DNA of 64,000 nucleotides from FEN-1297 sp021817845. GTDB taxonomy: Bacteria > Bacteroidota > Ignavibacteria > Ignavibacteriales > Ignavibacteriaceae. The DNA is taken from NCBI GenBank assembly GCA_021817845.1, contig JAKAFW010000020.1, positions 6,342 through 70,341 on the forward strand, in the 5' to 3' direction. Position numbers and translations under genes: made by a program. The first letter of the stretch is position 1; the number at the start of each line of letters is the position of its first letter. Below are positions 25,877 to 35,681 of this stretch, piece after piece. The notes under the pieces are model-generated. The model did not search any database and had not been told where the DNA came from. It saw nothing but the letters and a program-made list of their open reading frames with translations.

Positions 25877-27385
25877 TTATCCTTTATAATCTTCTTTTAA
25901 TTTTTGGAGTGCCTTTTCAATGTTATTATATTTCTCTATTCGCTCTGCTGATGAAGGCGGCGCAACCCTTTCTTTGCAGTCTGTTAGCATACATTTTTCA
26001 CAAGTGTCATTTACGATTCTTAAGGGTATTTTCGGGTCGTCCAAAAATTTAATTTTCTGTCTAAGATTTTCATCTATTTGAAAGCCAATGGTCAAGCTTG
26101 ATAAAATATTCTTCTGGAGATTCCCTTTTTGTGCAACCGAAATGCAAAGATACTCATCATTCGAATCATGAAACTTGGAATGTATTATCCCTGCTGTTCT
26201 GCCGTTAAATTTCTTATCTTTCTTTAAAATCATTTCCATTTTAGTTAAGGTTTCAAAGGAGACCCATCGTCTGCAATAATGTTCATTGGCTTGATAACCG
26301 CCGGGATTACGTCGTGTGTTTAACCTTAACTCGTTTGAAAGCTTGTATTCTTTAGAAGAGGCATCATAATTAAATCTAAGAAAAAATAGTTTATTTAATC
26401 CAAAATATTTTGTTGAAAGATTTGTAATCCTTTGAAAAAACATCTCAGTCGTTGCGTTGTACTTGTTAATCAATGCAAGAAATTTATTCTCGTCCCACTT
26501 ATTTCTCTGAAAAAAAGCTTCCAAATCTGAGACTAACAAATTACTGTTTATCATCAGTGAGGTTGAAAAATAAGAAGCTTTGAAGTAATTAAGTAAATGG
26601 TCAAAAGTATTAAGCCTCATGCTTGAGTAAATGAAGCTTCTGTCTTTAATCCCAAGATAAATATAAGCCAACTCTTTACCGGCAACAAAAGCTCTCTGCG
26701 CTTCCGACAATCTCTTGTTCAGCAATAATTTATTCTTCTTCTGTTTTAAAACAACGGCTCTTAACTCCTCAAGATCAGGGCAATGATTAAGGGAAGATTC
26801 ATCAATCTCATATTTATATTTCAATTCTAGGATTGCCTTAAGATGGCTAAACTCAATACGCGGTGATTCAGTTATCTTATTTTCTTTCATGAACTTTTTT
26901 ACGGCAACTTCAATCTCGTCGAAATAGTTATCATTAAATTCTTTGAAAGTCCTTAACGCTGTACGGCTAAAATTATTTTGACTTTGTTCCGAGGTTTTCG
27001 CCATCTCAATAAAAGCGGCAATTAAAGCGCTTAACTGTGGCGAAGAATTTGCCATCAAAAGAATCAATTTATTTATATCAATTCCGTAATGGTCCAGTGG
27101 AAGTTGTTCGAGAATATTTGACTCCAAAAAATCTTCTATAGGAATAAGATTTCTCATTAGTTTTAATGAAACCATTTTATCGTAAGAAACACCAAGCGCA
27201 TCCGCCAGTAAAGCTATCTTATCAGCCTTCGGATATTTCTTCCCACTTTCGATCTCATTTAAGTATGAAACAGATAAACTGCTTCTGGAAGCTAATTCGG
27301 AAAGCAGCATATTCTTATCCTGCCGCATTTGTTTCAGTTTCAACCCGAAAATCAATTTTATATAATTTCCTTTAGTCATCATCAT
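25877..27385 (-). CDS. ScfR/RamB-like transcriptional regulator (XRE + IrrE-like)
   Basis: A 502-residue regulator: an XRE helix-turn-helix (about 14-70, LKLKQMRQDKNMLLSELASR), a central IrrE/ImmA-like domain (about 215-330) and a C-terminal Cys-containing region (CEKCMLTDCKER). This is the layout of short-chain-fatty-acyl-CoA regulators (RamB/Rv0465c type). The metallopeptidase HExxH is degenerate (AGKELAYIY), as expected for a non-enzymatic sensor. It diverges from the acyl-CoA ligase of the beta-oxidation cluster, so it probably represses or activates that operon in response to an acyl-CoA. The palindrome at 27454-27467 is a likely operator. Confidence 0.85.
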   Translation of the reverse strand: MMMTKGNYIKLIFGLKLKQMRQDKNMLLSELASRSSLSVSYLNEIESGKKYPKADKIALLADALGVSYDKMVSLKLMRNLIPIEDFLESNILEQLPLDHYGIDINKLILLMANSSPQLSALIAAFIEMAKTSEQSQNNFSRTALRTFKEFNDNYFDEIEVAVKKFMKENKITESPRIEFSHLKAILELKYKYEIDESSLNHCPDLEELRAVVLKQKKNKLLLNKRLSEAQRAFVAGKELAYIYLGIKDRSFIYSSMRLNTFDHLLNYFKASYFSTSLMINSNLLVSDLEAFFQRNKWDENKFLALINKYNATTEMFFQRITNLSTKYFGLNKLFFLRFNYDASSKEYKLSNELRLNTRRNPGGYQANEHYCRRWVSFETLTKMEMILKKDKKFNGRTAGIIHSKFHDSNDEYLCISVAQKGNLQKNILSSLTIGFQIDENLRQKIKFLDDPKIPLRIVNDTCEKCMLTDCKERVAPPSSAERIEKYNNIEKALQKLKEDYKG

Positions 27386-27453
27386 TCTATTTTAAGTTTT
27401 TACTTATGTAATATACCAAAAAGAAAATATAAATTTAGCAAATAATCGTCATT

Positions 27454-27467
27454 AGCGAAATTTCGCT
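27454..27467. promoter_or_regulatory. Candidate operator of ScfR-like regulator
   Basis: AGCGAAATTTCGCT is a perfect 14-bp palindrome in the 170-bp divergent gap between the regulator and the acyl-CoA ligase. TTAGCAAA, resembling a half-site, lies 18 bp to the left. The placement suits dual control of both directions. Confidence 0.5.
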
Positions 27468-27555
27468 TGTTTTTTTTAATTACGGTTAATATATTAGCCA
27501 CAAGCAATCGGGAATTATTTATCCCACTATAAACAAAATTATTTTAGGTGAATAT

Positions 27556-29322
27556 GTGATAGTTAAAAATAGGCTCATCGATATTCTTCCATATCAAATT
27601 GAAAACTTTCCGCGATTGGATGCGCTCTGCGATAAAAAAAATGGTGCGTGGCAGAAATACAGTACGCTTCAAATAAAAGAAATTGTAGACAAATTTAGCC
27701 TCGGCTTACTCGACATGGGTTTCCAGCAAGGCGATAAGTTTTCTATTATTTCACCAAACAGAACAGAATGGACATTTGTCGATCTTGGAATCCTGCAGAT
27801 GGGCGGTGTAGATGTTCCGATATATCCAAATATGAGCGAGAATGATTACACTTATATTTTTAACGACGCACAAGTAAAGCTAGTGTTTGTTGGGGACAAG
27901 GAGCTATATAATAAAGTAAAGAAAGTTATTCCCAAAACTAAATCTGTTCAGGAAATTTATACTTTCGATGAAGTTCAGGGCGCAAAACATTGGAGTGAAA
28001 TATTAGCGCATTCCGATGACGCTATGAACGATAAATTAAAAGCCATAGAACAATCACTCAAAGAAGATGATTTAGCAACAATAATTTATACTTCCGGCAC
28101 TACCGGAATTCCCAAGGGAGTTATGCTTACTCACTTAAATATTTTGAGCAATATTCTTTCGCTGCATACCATAATTCCTATAGACAAGTCGCACCGGATG
28201 ATTAGCTTTCTCCCTATTTGCCACATCTTTGAACGTACCGCTATTTATTTCTATTTATCCGTAGGGGGCGCCATTTATTTTGCCGAAAGCATGGATAAGA
28301 TTGCAGAAAATTTGTTGGAAATAAAACCAAATTATTTTACAACAGTTCCCCGTCTTCTTGAAAAAATATTTGAAGCTATCATGTCGAAGGGAAGAGATCT
28401 TAAAGGATTAAAGAAATCAATTTTCGGCTGGGCGGTAAATTTAGCGAACCATTACGACCCGATGGGTAAGAATAACTTCTTTTATAATTTTAGACTCAAA
28501 GTCGCACGTGAAATTGTATTTAGCAAGTGGAAAACAGCACTCGGAGGCGAAGTTAAAGGTATAATTAGCGGCGCGGCTTCACTTCAACCAAGACTCGCAA
28601 GAATTTTTACCGCAGCAGGCATTCCTGTAAGGGAAGGCTATGGACTGACAGAAACTTCCCCGGTTCTTACCTGCAATCGGTTTGAGGAAGGCGAATATTA
28701 CCTCGGAAGTGTCGGCCTTCCGATTCCGGGCGTTGAAATAAAAATAGCGGAAGGCGGAGAAATTTTTGCAAGAGGTCTTAATGTTTCTAAAGGCTATTAC
28801 AACAAACCTGATTTGACAAAGCAAGCCTTTGATGAAGATGGGTGGTTCCACACAGGCGACATTGGAGAAATAGTAGAAAGAAGATTTTTAAGAATTACAG
28901 ACCGTGCAAAAGAAATATTCAAAACCTCCGGTGGAAAATTTGTTGCGCCACTGCCAATTGAGAATAAAATGAAAGAATCATGGTTTATTAAAAATATAAT
29001 TGTAATTGGCGATAACAGAAAGTTTACTGCTGCTTTAATTGTGCCGGACATTACTTTCGTCTTTAACTGGTGCAGAAAAAAAGGAATGCAGGTTAAAACT
29101 TATGATGAAATTAAAAGCTGTGAAACAGTTAAAGAGAGAATCTGGAAGGACATTCAAAAATACAACAAACATTTCTCCCACATCGAACAAATTAAGAAAT
29201 TTGAATTAACATCCGAGGATTGGACAGTTGAAACCGGAGAACTCACTCCTACCCTAAAATTGAAAAGAAAAATTATTTTAGAAAAATATAAAGAGGTAAT
29301 TGAAAAGATTTATTCCGAATAG
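27556..29322 (+). CDS. Long-chain acyl-CoA synthetase (AMP-binding)
   Basis: A 588-residue ligase that activates fatty acids to acyl-CoA through an acyl-AMP intermediate. Motifs: IIYTSGTTGIPKGVMLTH (P-loop), GYGLTETSP, GWFHTGDIGE and DRAKEIFKTSGGK (the last containing the conserved acyl-binding Lys region). It starts with GTG at 27556, preceded by an AGGTGA ribosome site. It heads the beta-oxidation operon (44 bp to the next gene). Length is typical for FadD/FAA-type ligases. Chain-length preference cannot be judged. Confidence 0.92.
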   Translation: MIVKNRLIDILPYQIENFPRLDALCDKKNGAWQKYSTLQIKEIVDKFSLGLLDMGFQQGDKFSIISPNRTEWTFVDLGILQMGGVDVPIYPNMSENDYTYIFNDAQVKLVFVGDKELYNKVKKVIPKTKSVQEIYTFDEVQGAKHWSEILAHSDDAMNDKLKAIEQSLKEDDLATIIYTSGTTGIPKGVMLTHLNILSNILSLHTIIPIDKSHRMISFLPICHIFERTAIYFYLSVGGAIYFAESMDKIAENLLEIKPNYFTTVPRLLEKIFEAIMSKGRDLKGLKKSIFGWAVNLANHYDPMGKNNFFYNFRLKVAREIVFSKWKTALGGEVKGIISGAASLQPRLARIFTAAGIPVREGYGLTETSPVLTCNRFEEGEYYLGSVGLPIPGVEIKIAEGGEIFARGLNVSKGYYNKPDLTKQAFDEDGWFHTGDIGEIVERRFLRITDRAKEIFKTSGGKFVAPLPIENKMKESWFIKNIIVIGDNRKFTAALIVPDITFVFNWCRKKGMQVKTYDEIKSCETVKERIWKDIQKYNKHFSHIEQIKKFELTSEDWTVETGELTPTLKLKRKIILEKYKEVIEKIYSE

Positions 29323-29366
29323 CATTAACTAATATAATTTAATCATTAAACAATAACGTAATAATT

Positions 29367-31772
29367 ATGAAAAGAACCATCAAACAAATCGCAGTTTTGG
29401 GGTCGGGGGTTATGGGCTCCCGCATAGCAGCTCATTTCGCCAACATTGGCTGTAATGTTTTCTTATTGGATATAACTCCTAAGGAATTAACCGAAGCTGA
29501 AAAAAAAGAAGGTCTGTCACTTCAAGATAAAAAAGTAAGAAATAGAATTGTTAACGACAATCTGAAAAATGTTCTTGCCGCAAAACCTTCCCCTATATAT
29601 CATCAATCATTTTCTTCAAGAATTACTACCGGCAATTTTGAAGACGATATGAAAGTTCTTCAAAATGTAGATTGGATTATCGAAGCCGTTGTTGAGAATC
29701 TTGAAATTAAAAAATCTACTTTCGAAAAAGTTGAAAAGTATAGAAAACCTGGCACAGTAATAACTACAAACACTTCTGGAATTCCCGTTCATTCCATGCT
29801 CGAAGGAAGAAGCGAAGATTTTCAGAAACATTTCTGCGGTGCTCATTTCTTTAATCCGCCGAGATATTTACAACTTCTTGAAATTATTCCAACTCCTCAG
29901 ACAAATCAAGAAGTTGTCGATTTCTTGATGCACTACGGTAGTCTTTACTTAGGAAAAACTACAGTGCTGTGCAAAGACACGCCAGCTTTTATTGCAAATA
30001 GAATCGGAGTCTTCAGCATTATGGCTGTGTTTAAGCTTATGAAGGAAATGAACTTAACGATTAAAGAAGTCGATACTTTGACAGGACCTTTAACCGGTAA
30101 ACCAAAGTCGGCAACTTTCCGCACTAGCGATGTTGTAGGTATCGATACTTTAGTAAAAGTTGCTAACAACGTTTACAAAGATTGTCCAACCGATGAGGCT
30201 CGGGAATTATTTACAATTCCTGATTATGTCAATAAAATGGTAGAAAAAAACTGGCTCGGGGATAAAACAAATCAAGGTTTCTATAAAAAAGTCAAAGGTT
30301 CCGGAGGTGAAAAGGAAATTCTTGAGCTGGACTTAAACACTTTTGAGTACAAACAAAGTGAAAAGCCAAAATTTGCCTCCGTTGCCGCTGCTAAACCAAT
30401 AGAAAGTTTACGCGATAGAATTAAAGCCCTACATGCCTCAAAAGATAAAGCCGCTGATTTTCTTCGAATGCTTTCTTTCAACATTTTCCAGTATTCATCA
30501 AATAGAATTCCGGAAATAACAGATGAGCTTTATAAGATTGATGATGCAATGCGAGCTGGTTTCGGATGGGAGCTTGGTCCGTTTGAAACATGGGATGTCC
30601 TTAACGTAGAAAAAATGGTTAAGCTCATGGAAGAAGCAAATCTTCCTCCTGCAGCTTGGGTAAAGGAAATGATTGCTAAAGGATTTAAATCTTTTTACCA
30701 TATTGAAAACGGCAAAAGGAAATTCTTCGATCAGAATTCTTTTTCGTATAAAGAAATCCCCGGCAGAGGTAATTTTATTGTTATGGAGAACTACCGCTCG
30801 AATAAACCCGTTTGGCAAAATTCAGGCGCTACTTTGCACGATATTGGCGACGGAATCGTTAATCTCGAATTTCAAACTAAGATGAATTCTATCGGTACAG
30901 AAATTCTTGAAGCTATAAACAAATCGATTGAAATTGCAGAGAAGGATTATGCAGGATTGGTAATCGGTAATGACGGACAGAATTTTTCTGCCGGAGCAAA
31001 TCTGGCAATGATGTTCATGCTCGCTGCGGAACAGGAGTATGACGAAGTTGACCTTGCCGTTAGGACCTTTCAAAATGCAACTATGCGGATTCGATATTCA
31101 AGCATTCCTGTTGTAGCTGCACCTCATGCACTTGCGCTTGGCGGCGGTTGCGAAGTATGTCTTCATGCAGATAAAGTTCAAGCCTCGGCGGAAACTTATA
31201 TCGGTTTGGTTGAAGTTGGAGTTGGAATTATTCCTGCAGGTGGAGGTTCAAAGGAAATGGCTTTGCGCGCATCAGATAATTTTGCCGAAGGTAATATAGA
31301 ACTTCAAGAACTTCAGCAGCGCTTTCTAAATATTGCTATGACAAAAGTCTCTACTTCAGCCTATGAAGCATTCGATATGGATATATTTAAGAAAGGGCGC
31401 GATCTAATAACCGTGAATCCAAATAAACTTATCTATGATGCTAAACAAGCAGCGTTGGCTATTGCTGCCGAAGGTTATTCGCAACCTCTACCTAGAAATA
31501 ATATTAAAGTTCTCGGTCGATCTGCACTGGCGACTCTTTTACTCGGCGCCTATTCGTTCAGAATGGGAAACTACATTTCCGATCACGACAGGAAAATAGT
31601 TGAAAAGCTTGCTTATGTAATGTGCGGGGGTGACCTCTCGCAAGGAACTCTCGTGAGCGAACAATATCTGCTTGATCTTGAACGCGAAGCGTTTTTAAGT
31701 TTAATCGGCGAAAAGAAAACTCTTGAAAGAATTCAAAGCATTTTAACTACAGGAAAACCGCTCCGTAATTAG
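29367..31772 (+). CDS. 3-hydroxyacyl-CoA dehydrogenase / enoyl-CoA hydratase
   Basis: An 801-residue bifunctional beta-oxidation protein in FadN order: the NAD-binding dehydrogenase first (AVLGSGVMGSRIAAHFANIG, about 8-27; C-terminal dehydrogenase domain with GFGWELGPFETWD), the crotonase domain last (about 490-680, NFSAGANLAMM and ALALGGGCE with oxyanion-hole glycines). This is the reverse of E. coli FadB and like Bacillus FadN. It hydrates enoyl-CoA and oxidises the 3-hydroxyacyl-CoA. It lies between the ligase and the thiolase. Confidence 0.93.
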   Translation: MKRTIKQIAVLGSGVMGSRIAAHFANIGCNVFLLDITPKELTEAEKKEGLSLQDKKVRNRIVNDNLKNVLAAKPSPIYHQSFSSRITTGNFEDDMKVLQNVDWIIEAVVENLEIKKSTFEKVEKYRKPGTVITTNTSGIPVHSMLEGRSEDFQKHFCGAHFFNPPRYLQLLEIIPTPQTNQEVVDFLMHYGSLYLGKTTVLCKDTPAFIANRIGVFSIMAVFKLMKEMNLTIKEVDTLTGPLTGKPKSATFRTSDVVGIDTLVKVANNVYKDCPTDEARELFTIPDYVNKMVEKNWLGDKTNQGFYKKVKGSGGEKEILELDLNTFEYKQSEKPKFASVAAAKPIESLRDRIKALHASKDKAADFLRMLSFNIFQYSSNRIPEITDELYKIDDAMRAGFGWELGPFETWDVLNVEKMVKLMEEANLPPAAWVKEMIAKGFKSFYHIENGKRKFFDQNSFSYKEIPGRGNFIVMENYRSNKPVWQNSGATLHDIGDGIVNLEFQTKMNSIGTEILEAINKSIEIAEKDYAGLVIGNDGQNFSAGANLAMMFMLAAEQEYDEVDLAVRTFQNATMRIRYSSIPVVAAPHALALGGGCEVCLHADKVQASAETYIGLVEVGVGIIPAGGGSKEMALRASDNFAEGNIELQELQQRFLNIAMTKVSTSAYEAFDMDIFKKGRDLITVNPNKLIYDAKQAALAIAAEGYSQPLPRNNIKVLGRSALATLLLGAYSFRMGNYISDHDRKIVEKLAYVMCGGDLSQGTLVSEQYLLDLEREAFLSLIGEKKTLERIQSILTTGKPLRN

Positions 31773-31827
31773 CGGCTCGGCTTAGAAATAAATAAAAATA
31801 TTTTATCAATTAATAAGAAGAAAAGTT

Positions 31828-33003
31828 ATGAAAGAAGCATATATAGTAGCAGGGTTTAGAACGGCGGTTGGGAAGGCTAAAAAAGGAGGCTTTCGATTTT
31901 TTAGGTCTGACGATCTTGCCGTAGAAGTTATTAAGCATTTGTTAAAATCTGTTCCGCAATTGGATCCGCATAGAGTTGATGACTTGATTGTCGGCAACGC
32001 CGTCCCAGAAGCGGAGCAAGGATTGCAGATTGGAAGAATGATTGCCCTCCAATGTTTGCCAATTGAAGTTCCGGGCGCAACGGTAAATAGATATTGCGCT
32101 TCTGGAGTTGATACAATCGCCACGGCAATTGCGCGCATCCGTTCCGGAATGGCAAATTGTATTATCGCCGGAGGTACGGAATCTATGTCCATGGTTCCCA
32201 CTACCGGATGGAAGCTTTCACCTAATTACAAAATTGCTGCTGAGCATCCGGAATATTATTTAAGTATGGGACTGACTGCCGAGGAAGTCGCAAAGGATTA
32301 TAAAATTTCCCGTGAAGATCAAGATGAATTTTCTTATCAATCTCACATGAAAGCGATCAGCGCAATTCAAAAAGGATATTTCAAAGATGAAATTGTCCCT
32401 ATCGAAGTTGAAGATGTTTACCTTGAAGGCGGAAAAAAGAAATCAAGAAAATTTATTGTCGATACCGATGAAGGTCCAAGGCAGGATACAACTCTTCAAG
32501 CACTTGCAAAGTTGAAACCGGTGTTCGCAGCAAACGGAACTGTTACTGCCGGTAATTCTTCCCAAACATCTGACGGAGCAGCTTTCGTAATAGTGATGTC
32601 AGAAGATATGATGAAGGAATTAAATCTCAAGCCGATTGCACGAATGGTGTCTTATGCGCTTGCGGGAGTCGATCCGCGCGTAATGGGAATCGGTCCCGTT
32701 GCAGCAGTTCCTAAAGCCTTAAAAATGGCGGGGATGAAATTAGAGGATATAGACCTAATTGAATTAAACGAAGCATTTGCTTCACAATCGCTGGCAGTTG
32801 TTAGGGAGTTAGGAATCAATAAGGAAGTTCTTAACGTTAACGGCGGCGCGATTGCGTTAGGACATCCTTTAGGCTGTACCGGTGCTAAGCTTACGGTTCA
32901 AATATTGAATGAACTAAGAAGAAGAAAAAAGAAATACGGTTTAGTTACCGCATGTGTGGGCGGCGGGCAAGGAGTAGCTGCAATTTATGAGCTACTTAAT
33001 TAG
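31828..33003 (+). CDS. fadA: Acetyl-CoA acyltransferase (beta-ketothiolase)
   Basis: A 391-residue thiolase: the nucleophile Cys in NRYCASGVDTIATA (about residue 91), ELNEAFASQS, the His of LGHPLGCTG and the second Cys in ACVGGGQG. It cleaves 3-ketoacyl-CoA to acetyl-CoA and a shortened acyl-CoA, closing the cycle begun by the neighbouring genes. Full length. The spacing to its neighbours (55 and 40 bp) fits one transcript. Confidence 0.94.
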   Translation: MKEAYIVAGFRTAVGKAKKGGFRFFRSDDLAVEVIKHLLKSVPQLDPHRVDDLIVGNAVPEAEQGLQIGRMIALQCLPIEVPGATVNRYCASGVDTIATAIARIRSGMANCIIAGGTESMSMVPTTGWKLSPNYKIAAEHPEYYLSMGLTAEEVAKDYKISREDQDEFSYQSHMKAISAIQKGYFKDEIVPIEVEDVYLEGGKKKSRKFIVDTDEGPRQDTTLQALAKLKPVFAANGTVTAGNSSQTSDGAAFVIVMSEDMMKELNLKPIARMVSYALAGVDPRVMGIGPVAAVPKALKMAGMKLEDIDLIELNEAFASQSLAVVRELGINKEVLNVNGGAIALGHPLGCTGAKLTVQILNELRRRKKKYGLVTACVGGGQGVAAIYELLN

Positions 33004-33043
33004 TCAATAAAGATTCTTAATTAAAAATATAAGGACAAGTTTT

Positions 33044-34837
33044 ATGGAAACAGAAACAAAAAAAATCGAAGCGTTGAAGGGTGGAGAATTCTTAACCAAA
33101 GATTCCGATCCGCAATCGGTCTTTATCCCTGAAGATATTTCGGAAGAACAAAAATTAATGGCAGATGCAGCACGAGAATTTGTAGAAAAGGAAATTTTGC
33201 CTAAGCTTGATGCAATTGATCATCAAGAACCCGGGTTGACTGTCAGCTTAATGGAAAAAGCCGGCGAGCTTGGATTACTCGGAGCGGCTGTTCCGGCAGA
33301 GTATGGAGGGCTCGGAGAAGATTTTAATACAAATACTTTCCTTTCTATGGAAATCGGCGCAAGCCACTCATTCGGAGTTTCCTTTGCGGCGCATACCGGA
33401 ATCGGAACTTTGCCTATTCTTTATTACGGCACTGAAGAACAGAAGCAAAAATATCTTCCAAAACTTGCCTCCGGTGAAATGAAAGCTGCTTATTGCTTAA
33501 CCGAACCAACTTCCGGTTCAGATGCGCTTTCAGCTAAAACAACGGCTAAACTTTCAGATGACGGCAAATATTATATCTTAAACGGTCAGAAGATGTGGAT
33601 TACAAACGGCGGCTTTGCGGATATCCTTATAACGTTTGCCCAAGTTGACGGCGATAAATTCACTTGCTTTGTTATCGATACAAAATCGGAAGGCTTTACC
33701 CGCGGCAAAGAAGAAGATAAAATGGGAATTAAAGGTTCTTCAACTCGTGCACTTTTTCTTGACAACGTTAAGGTTCCTAAAGAAAATATTTTGGGCGAGA
33801 TCGGCAAAGGGCATTACATAGCATTTAATGTTTTGAATGTAGGAAGATTTAAATTATGTGCAATGACCACCGGCGGTGCGAAGAAATTTATTTCAATTGC
33901 TGTTAATTATGCAAACGAAAGAAAACAATTCGGTAAAACAATCGCAAGCTTTGGCGCTATTAAATATAAGCTTGCGGAGCAGGCTATCAGAGTTTTTGTT
34001 TCCGAATCTGCAACACTAAGAACAAGCGGTCTGATAAAAGATAAAGTGAGCGAATTATTGGCCAAAGGTTCAAACTACAGTCAGGCTGTAATAACTGCCG
34101 CTGAAGAATATGGAATTGAATCAGCAATGCTGAAAGTATTCGGTTCGGAAATGCTTGATTATGTGGTTGATGAGGCTGTTCAAATATTCGGCGGATATGG
34201 TTATTCCGAAGAATATCCTGCTGCCAGGGCTTACCGGGATTCAAGAATCAATAGAATTTTTGAAGGCACAAATGAAATCAACCGGTTATTAACTGTTGAT
34301 ATGCTTGTTAAACGCTCTATGAAAGGTCGACTTGATCTTATGGGACCTGCAATGGCTATTCAAAAAGAATTAATGTCTGTCCCTTCTTTCGGCGACAAAC
34401 CTACCGGACTTTTAGCATTAGAGCTTGAAGCAATTAGAAATGCAAAGAAAGCAATCTTGATGATTGCAGGTTCTGCGGTTCAAAAGTTTATGATGAAGCT
34501 CGGTGATGAGCAGGAAATTATAATGAACGTAACCGATATGCTTATCGAAGTATTCACTTCGGAGTCGGCAATTCTAAGAACACAAAAGCTTTCTTCGAGA
34601 AAAAACGCAGAAGAGATTCTGCCTTACGTAGAAATGACTCAAGTTTATGTAAGCGATTCTCTCGAGCGAATAAATCTATACGGAAAGCACGCAATTGCTT
34701 CCTTTACCGAAGGTGATGAATTAAAAATGTTGATGCTTGGCTTAAAGCGTTATATAAAATTTGATCCTGTAAATACTACTAAACTTAGACGCGATATTGC
34801 CGGAAGATTGATCGAAGCAAATAAATATTGCTTTTAG
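33044..34837 (+). CDS. Acyl-CoA dehydrogenase (FadE-type)
   Basis: A 597-residue flavoprotein. The acyl-CoA dehydrogenase core (about 35-410) shows AYCLTEPTSGSDA, WITNGGFADI and the EGTNEINR signature. An extra C-terminal helical segment of about 180 residues makes it the long Bacillus FadE / very-long-chain type. It carries out the first step of beta-oxidation with electrons passed to ETF. No etfAB genes are in the window. A terminator follows at 34857. Confidence 0.93.
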   Translation: METETKKIEALKGGEFLTKDSDPQSVFIPEDISEEQKLMADAAREFVEKEILPKLDAIDHQEPGLTVSLMEKAGELGLLGAAVPAEYGGLGEDFNTNTFLSMEIGASHSFGVSFAAHTGIGTLPILYYGTEEQKQKYLPKLASGEMKAAYCLTEPTSGSDALSAKTTAKLSDDGKYYILNGQKMWITNGGFADILITFAQVDGDKFTCFVIDTKSEGFTRGKEEDKMGIKGSSTRALFLDNVKVPKENILGEIGKGHYIAFNVLNVGRFKLCAMTTGGAKKFISIAVNYANERKQFGKTIASFGAIKYKLAEQAIRVFVSESATLRTSGLIKDKVSELLAKGSNYSQAVITAAEEYGIESAMLKVFGSEMLDYVVDEAVQIFGGYGYSEEYPAARAYRDSRINRIFEGTNEINRLLTVDMLVKRSMKGRLDLMGPAMAIQKELMSVPSFGDKPTGLLALELEAIRNAKKAILMIAGSAVQKFMMKLGDEQEIIMNVTDMLIEVFTSESAILRTQKLSSRKNAEEILPYVEMTQVYVSDSLERINLYGKHAIASFTEGDELKMLMLGLKRYIKFDPVNTTKLRRDIAGRLIEANKYCF

Positions 34838-34856
34838 CTTTCATCTAAATTTGAAA

Positions 34857-34890
34857 CAACCCGTGAAATTCTTTCGCGGGTTGTTTATTT
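34857..34890 (+). terminator. Terminator after fad operon
   Basis: A 12-bp stem (CAACCCGTGAAA with TTTCGCGGGTTG, one G-U pair; 34857-34868 with 34872-34883) followed by TTTATTT. It separates the beta-oxidation operon from the toxin-antitoxin pair. Confidence 0.75.
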
Positions 34891-34932
34891 ACCTTAAGTG
34901 ATAATAAAATCTCTTCAATTATTTTGTCTTGA

Positions 34933-34956
34933 TTATGCACATAATTATACACATAT
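34933..34956 (+). promoter_or_regulatory. Candidate operator of the toxin-antitoxin pair
   Basis: TTATGCACATAA and TTATACACATAT follow each other directly (12-bp period), about 31 bp before the antitoxin start. Ribbon-helix-helix antitoxins commonly bind such adjacent short repeats and repress their own operon. Inferred from position and repetition only. Confidence 0.45.
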
Positions 34957-34987
34957 TTATTCCACAAAAAAGTGAAAAGGAGTAGGT

Positions 34988-35242
34988 ATGCAATCAATTC
35001 AGCCAAAAAATAAGAAAGAAAGACTGAGCTTTTTCGTTAATCAAGATATATCGGAAAAAGTTAATATAATATCTAAACAAACTAAGCTTACTGTAAGCGA
35101 AATTGCCCGGAAAGCCCTTCAAAATTATATTGAAAAAATTGAGAAAGATGAAATTGAGAAAGCGCTTGAAGAGGGCTATAAAGTGAACTATAAATATTAT
35201 TTGAAAGCTCAAGAAGAATGGAAACATGCAGATAAAGAATAA
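34988..35242 (+). CDS. Ribbon-helix-helix-like antitoxin
   Basis: An 84-residue protein. The segment KERLSFFVNQDISEKVNII followed by a helix with VSEIARKALQNYIE fits a ribbon-helix-helix DNA-binding domain at the N-terminus. The C-terminal part is Glu/Lys-rich and would wrap the toxin. It overlaps the MazF-like gene by 17 bp, and a good AAAAGGAG ribosome site precedes it. It should neutralise the adjacent RNase and repress the operon. Confidence 0.8.
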   Translation: MQSIQPKNKKERLSFFVNQDISEKVNIISKQTKLTVSEIARKALQNYIEKIEKDEIEKALEEGYKVNYKYYLKAQEEWKHADKE

Positions 35243-35606
35243 AACCGGAATCGTTGAACCTCTTCTTCGGGGGGATATTTACCTCGTCAATCTTGATCCT
35301 ATCGTTGGAAAAGAAATTGGGAAAGCCCGCCCCGCAGTAATTATCCAAAATGATATTGGAAATAAGTTCAGTCCGGTTACTATTATTGCTCCGATCTCAA
35401 GTGTAAAAGAAATAACGAAACCGCTTCCTATCATGATCTTTCTTGAAAAAGAAGAGGGCGGCTTGAGAGAAGACAGCTATGCTGATTGCGGGCAAATCAG
35501 AACCATTGACAAAATTGAAAGACTAGTGACCAAATTCGGAAGTTTGAGTAAAAACAAAATGTTCGAGATAGACAATGCAATTAAAATATCTCTTTCACTA
35601 AAATAA
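35226..35606 (+). CDS. MazF/PemK-family endoribonuclease toxin
   Basis: A 126-residue toxin. RGDIYLVNLDPIVGKEIGKA, RPAVIIQND, ITIIAPIS-like VTIIAPISS and the acidic DCGQIRTIDK block define the PemK/MazF fold, which cuts single-stranded mRNA at short motifs. The conserved Arg in RGDIY/RPAVI and Ser/Thr of the later strand are present. It overlaps its antitoxin, and the pair sits between the fad operon terminator and the dienoyl-CoA reductase gene, which looks like an insertion into a metabolic cluster. Confidence 0.9.
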   Translation: MQIKNKTGIVEPLLRGDIYLVNLDPIVGKEIGKARPAVIIQNDIGNKFSPVTIIAPISSVKEITKPLPIMIFLEKEEGGLREDSYADCGQIRTIDKIERLVTKFGSLSKNKMFEIDNAIKISLSLK

Positions 35607-35681
35607 TCATTGCTACAATTTGTTTTAGATATTTGCCCCAATTGTCCGAGGTTCACAAAAAAATAACAAAAGGATTATCTT

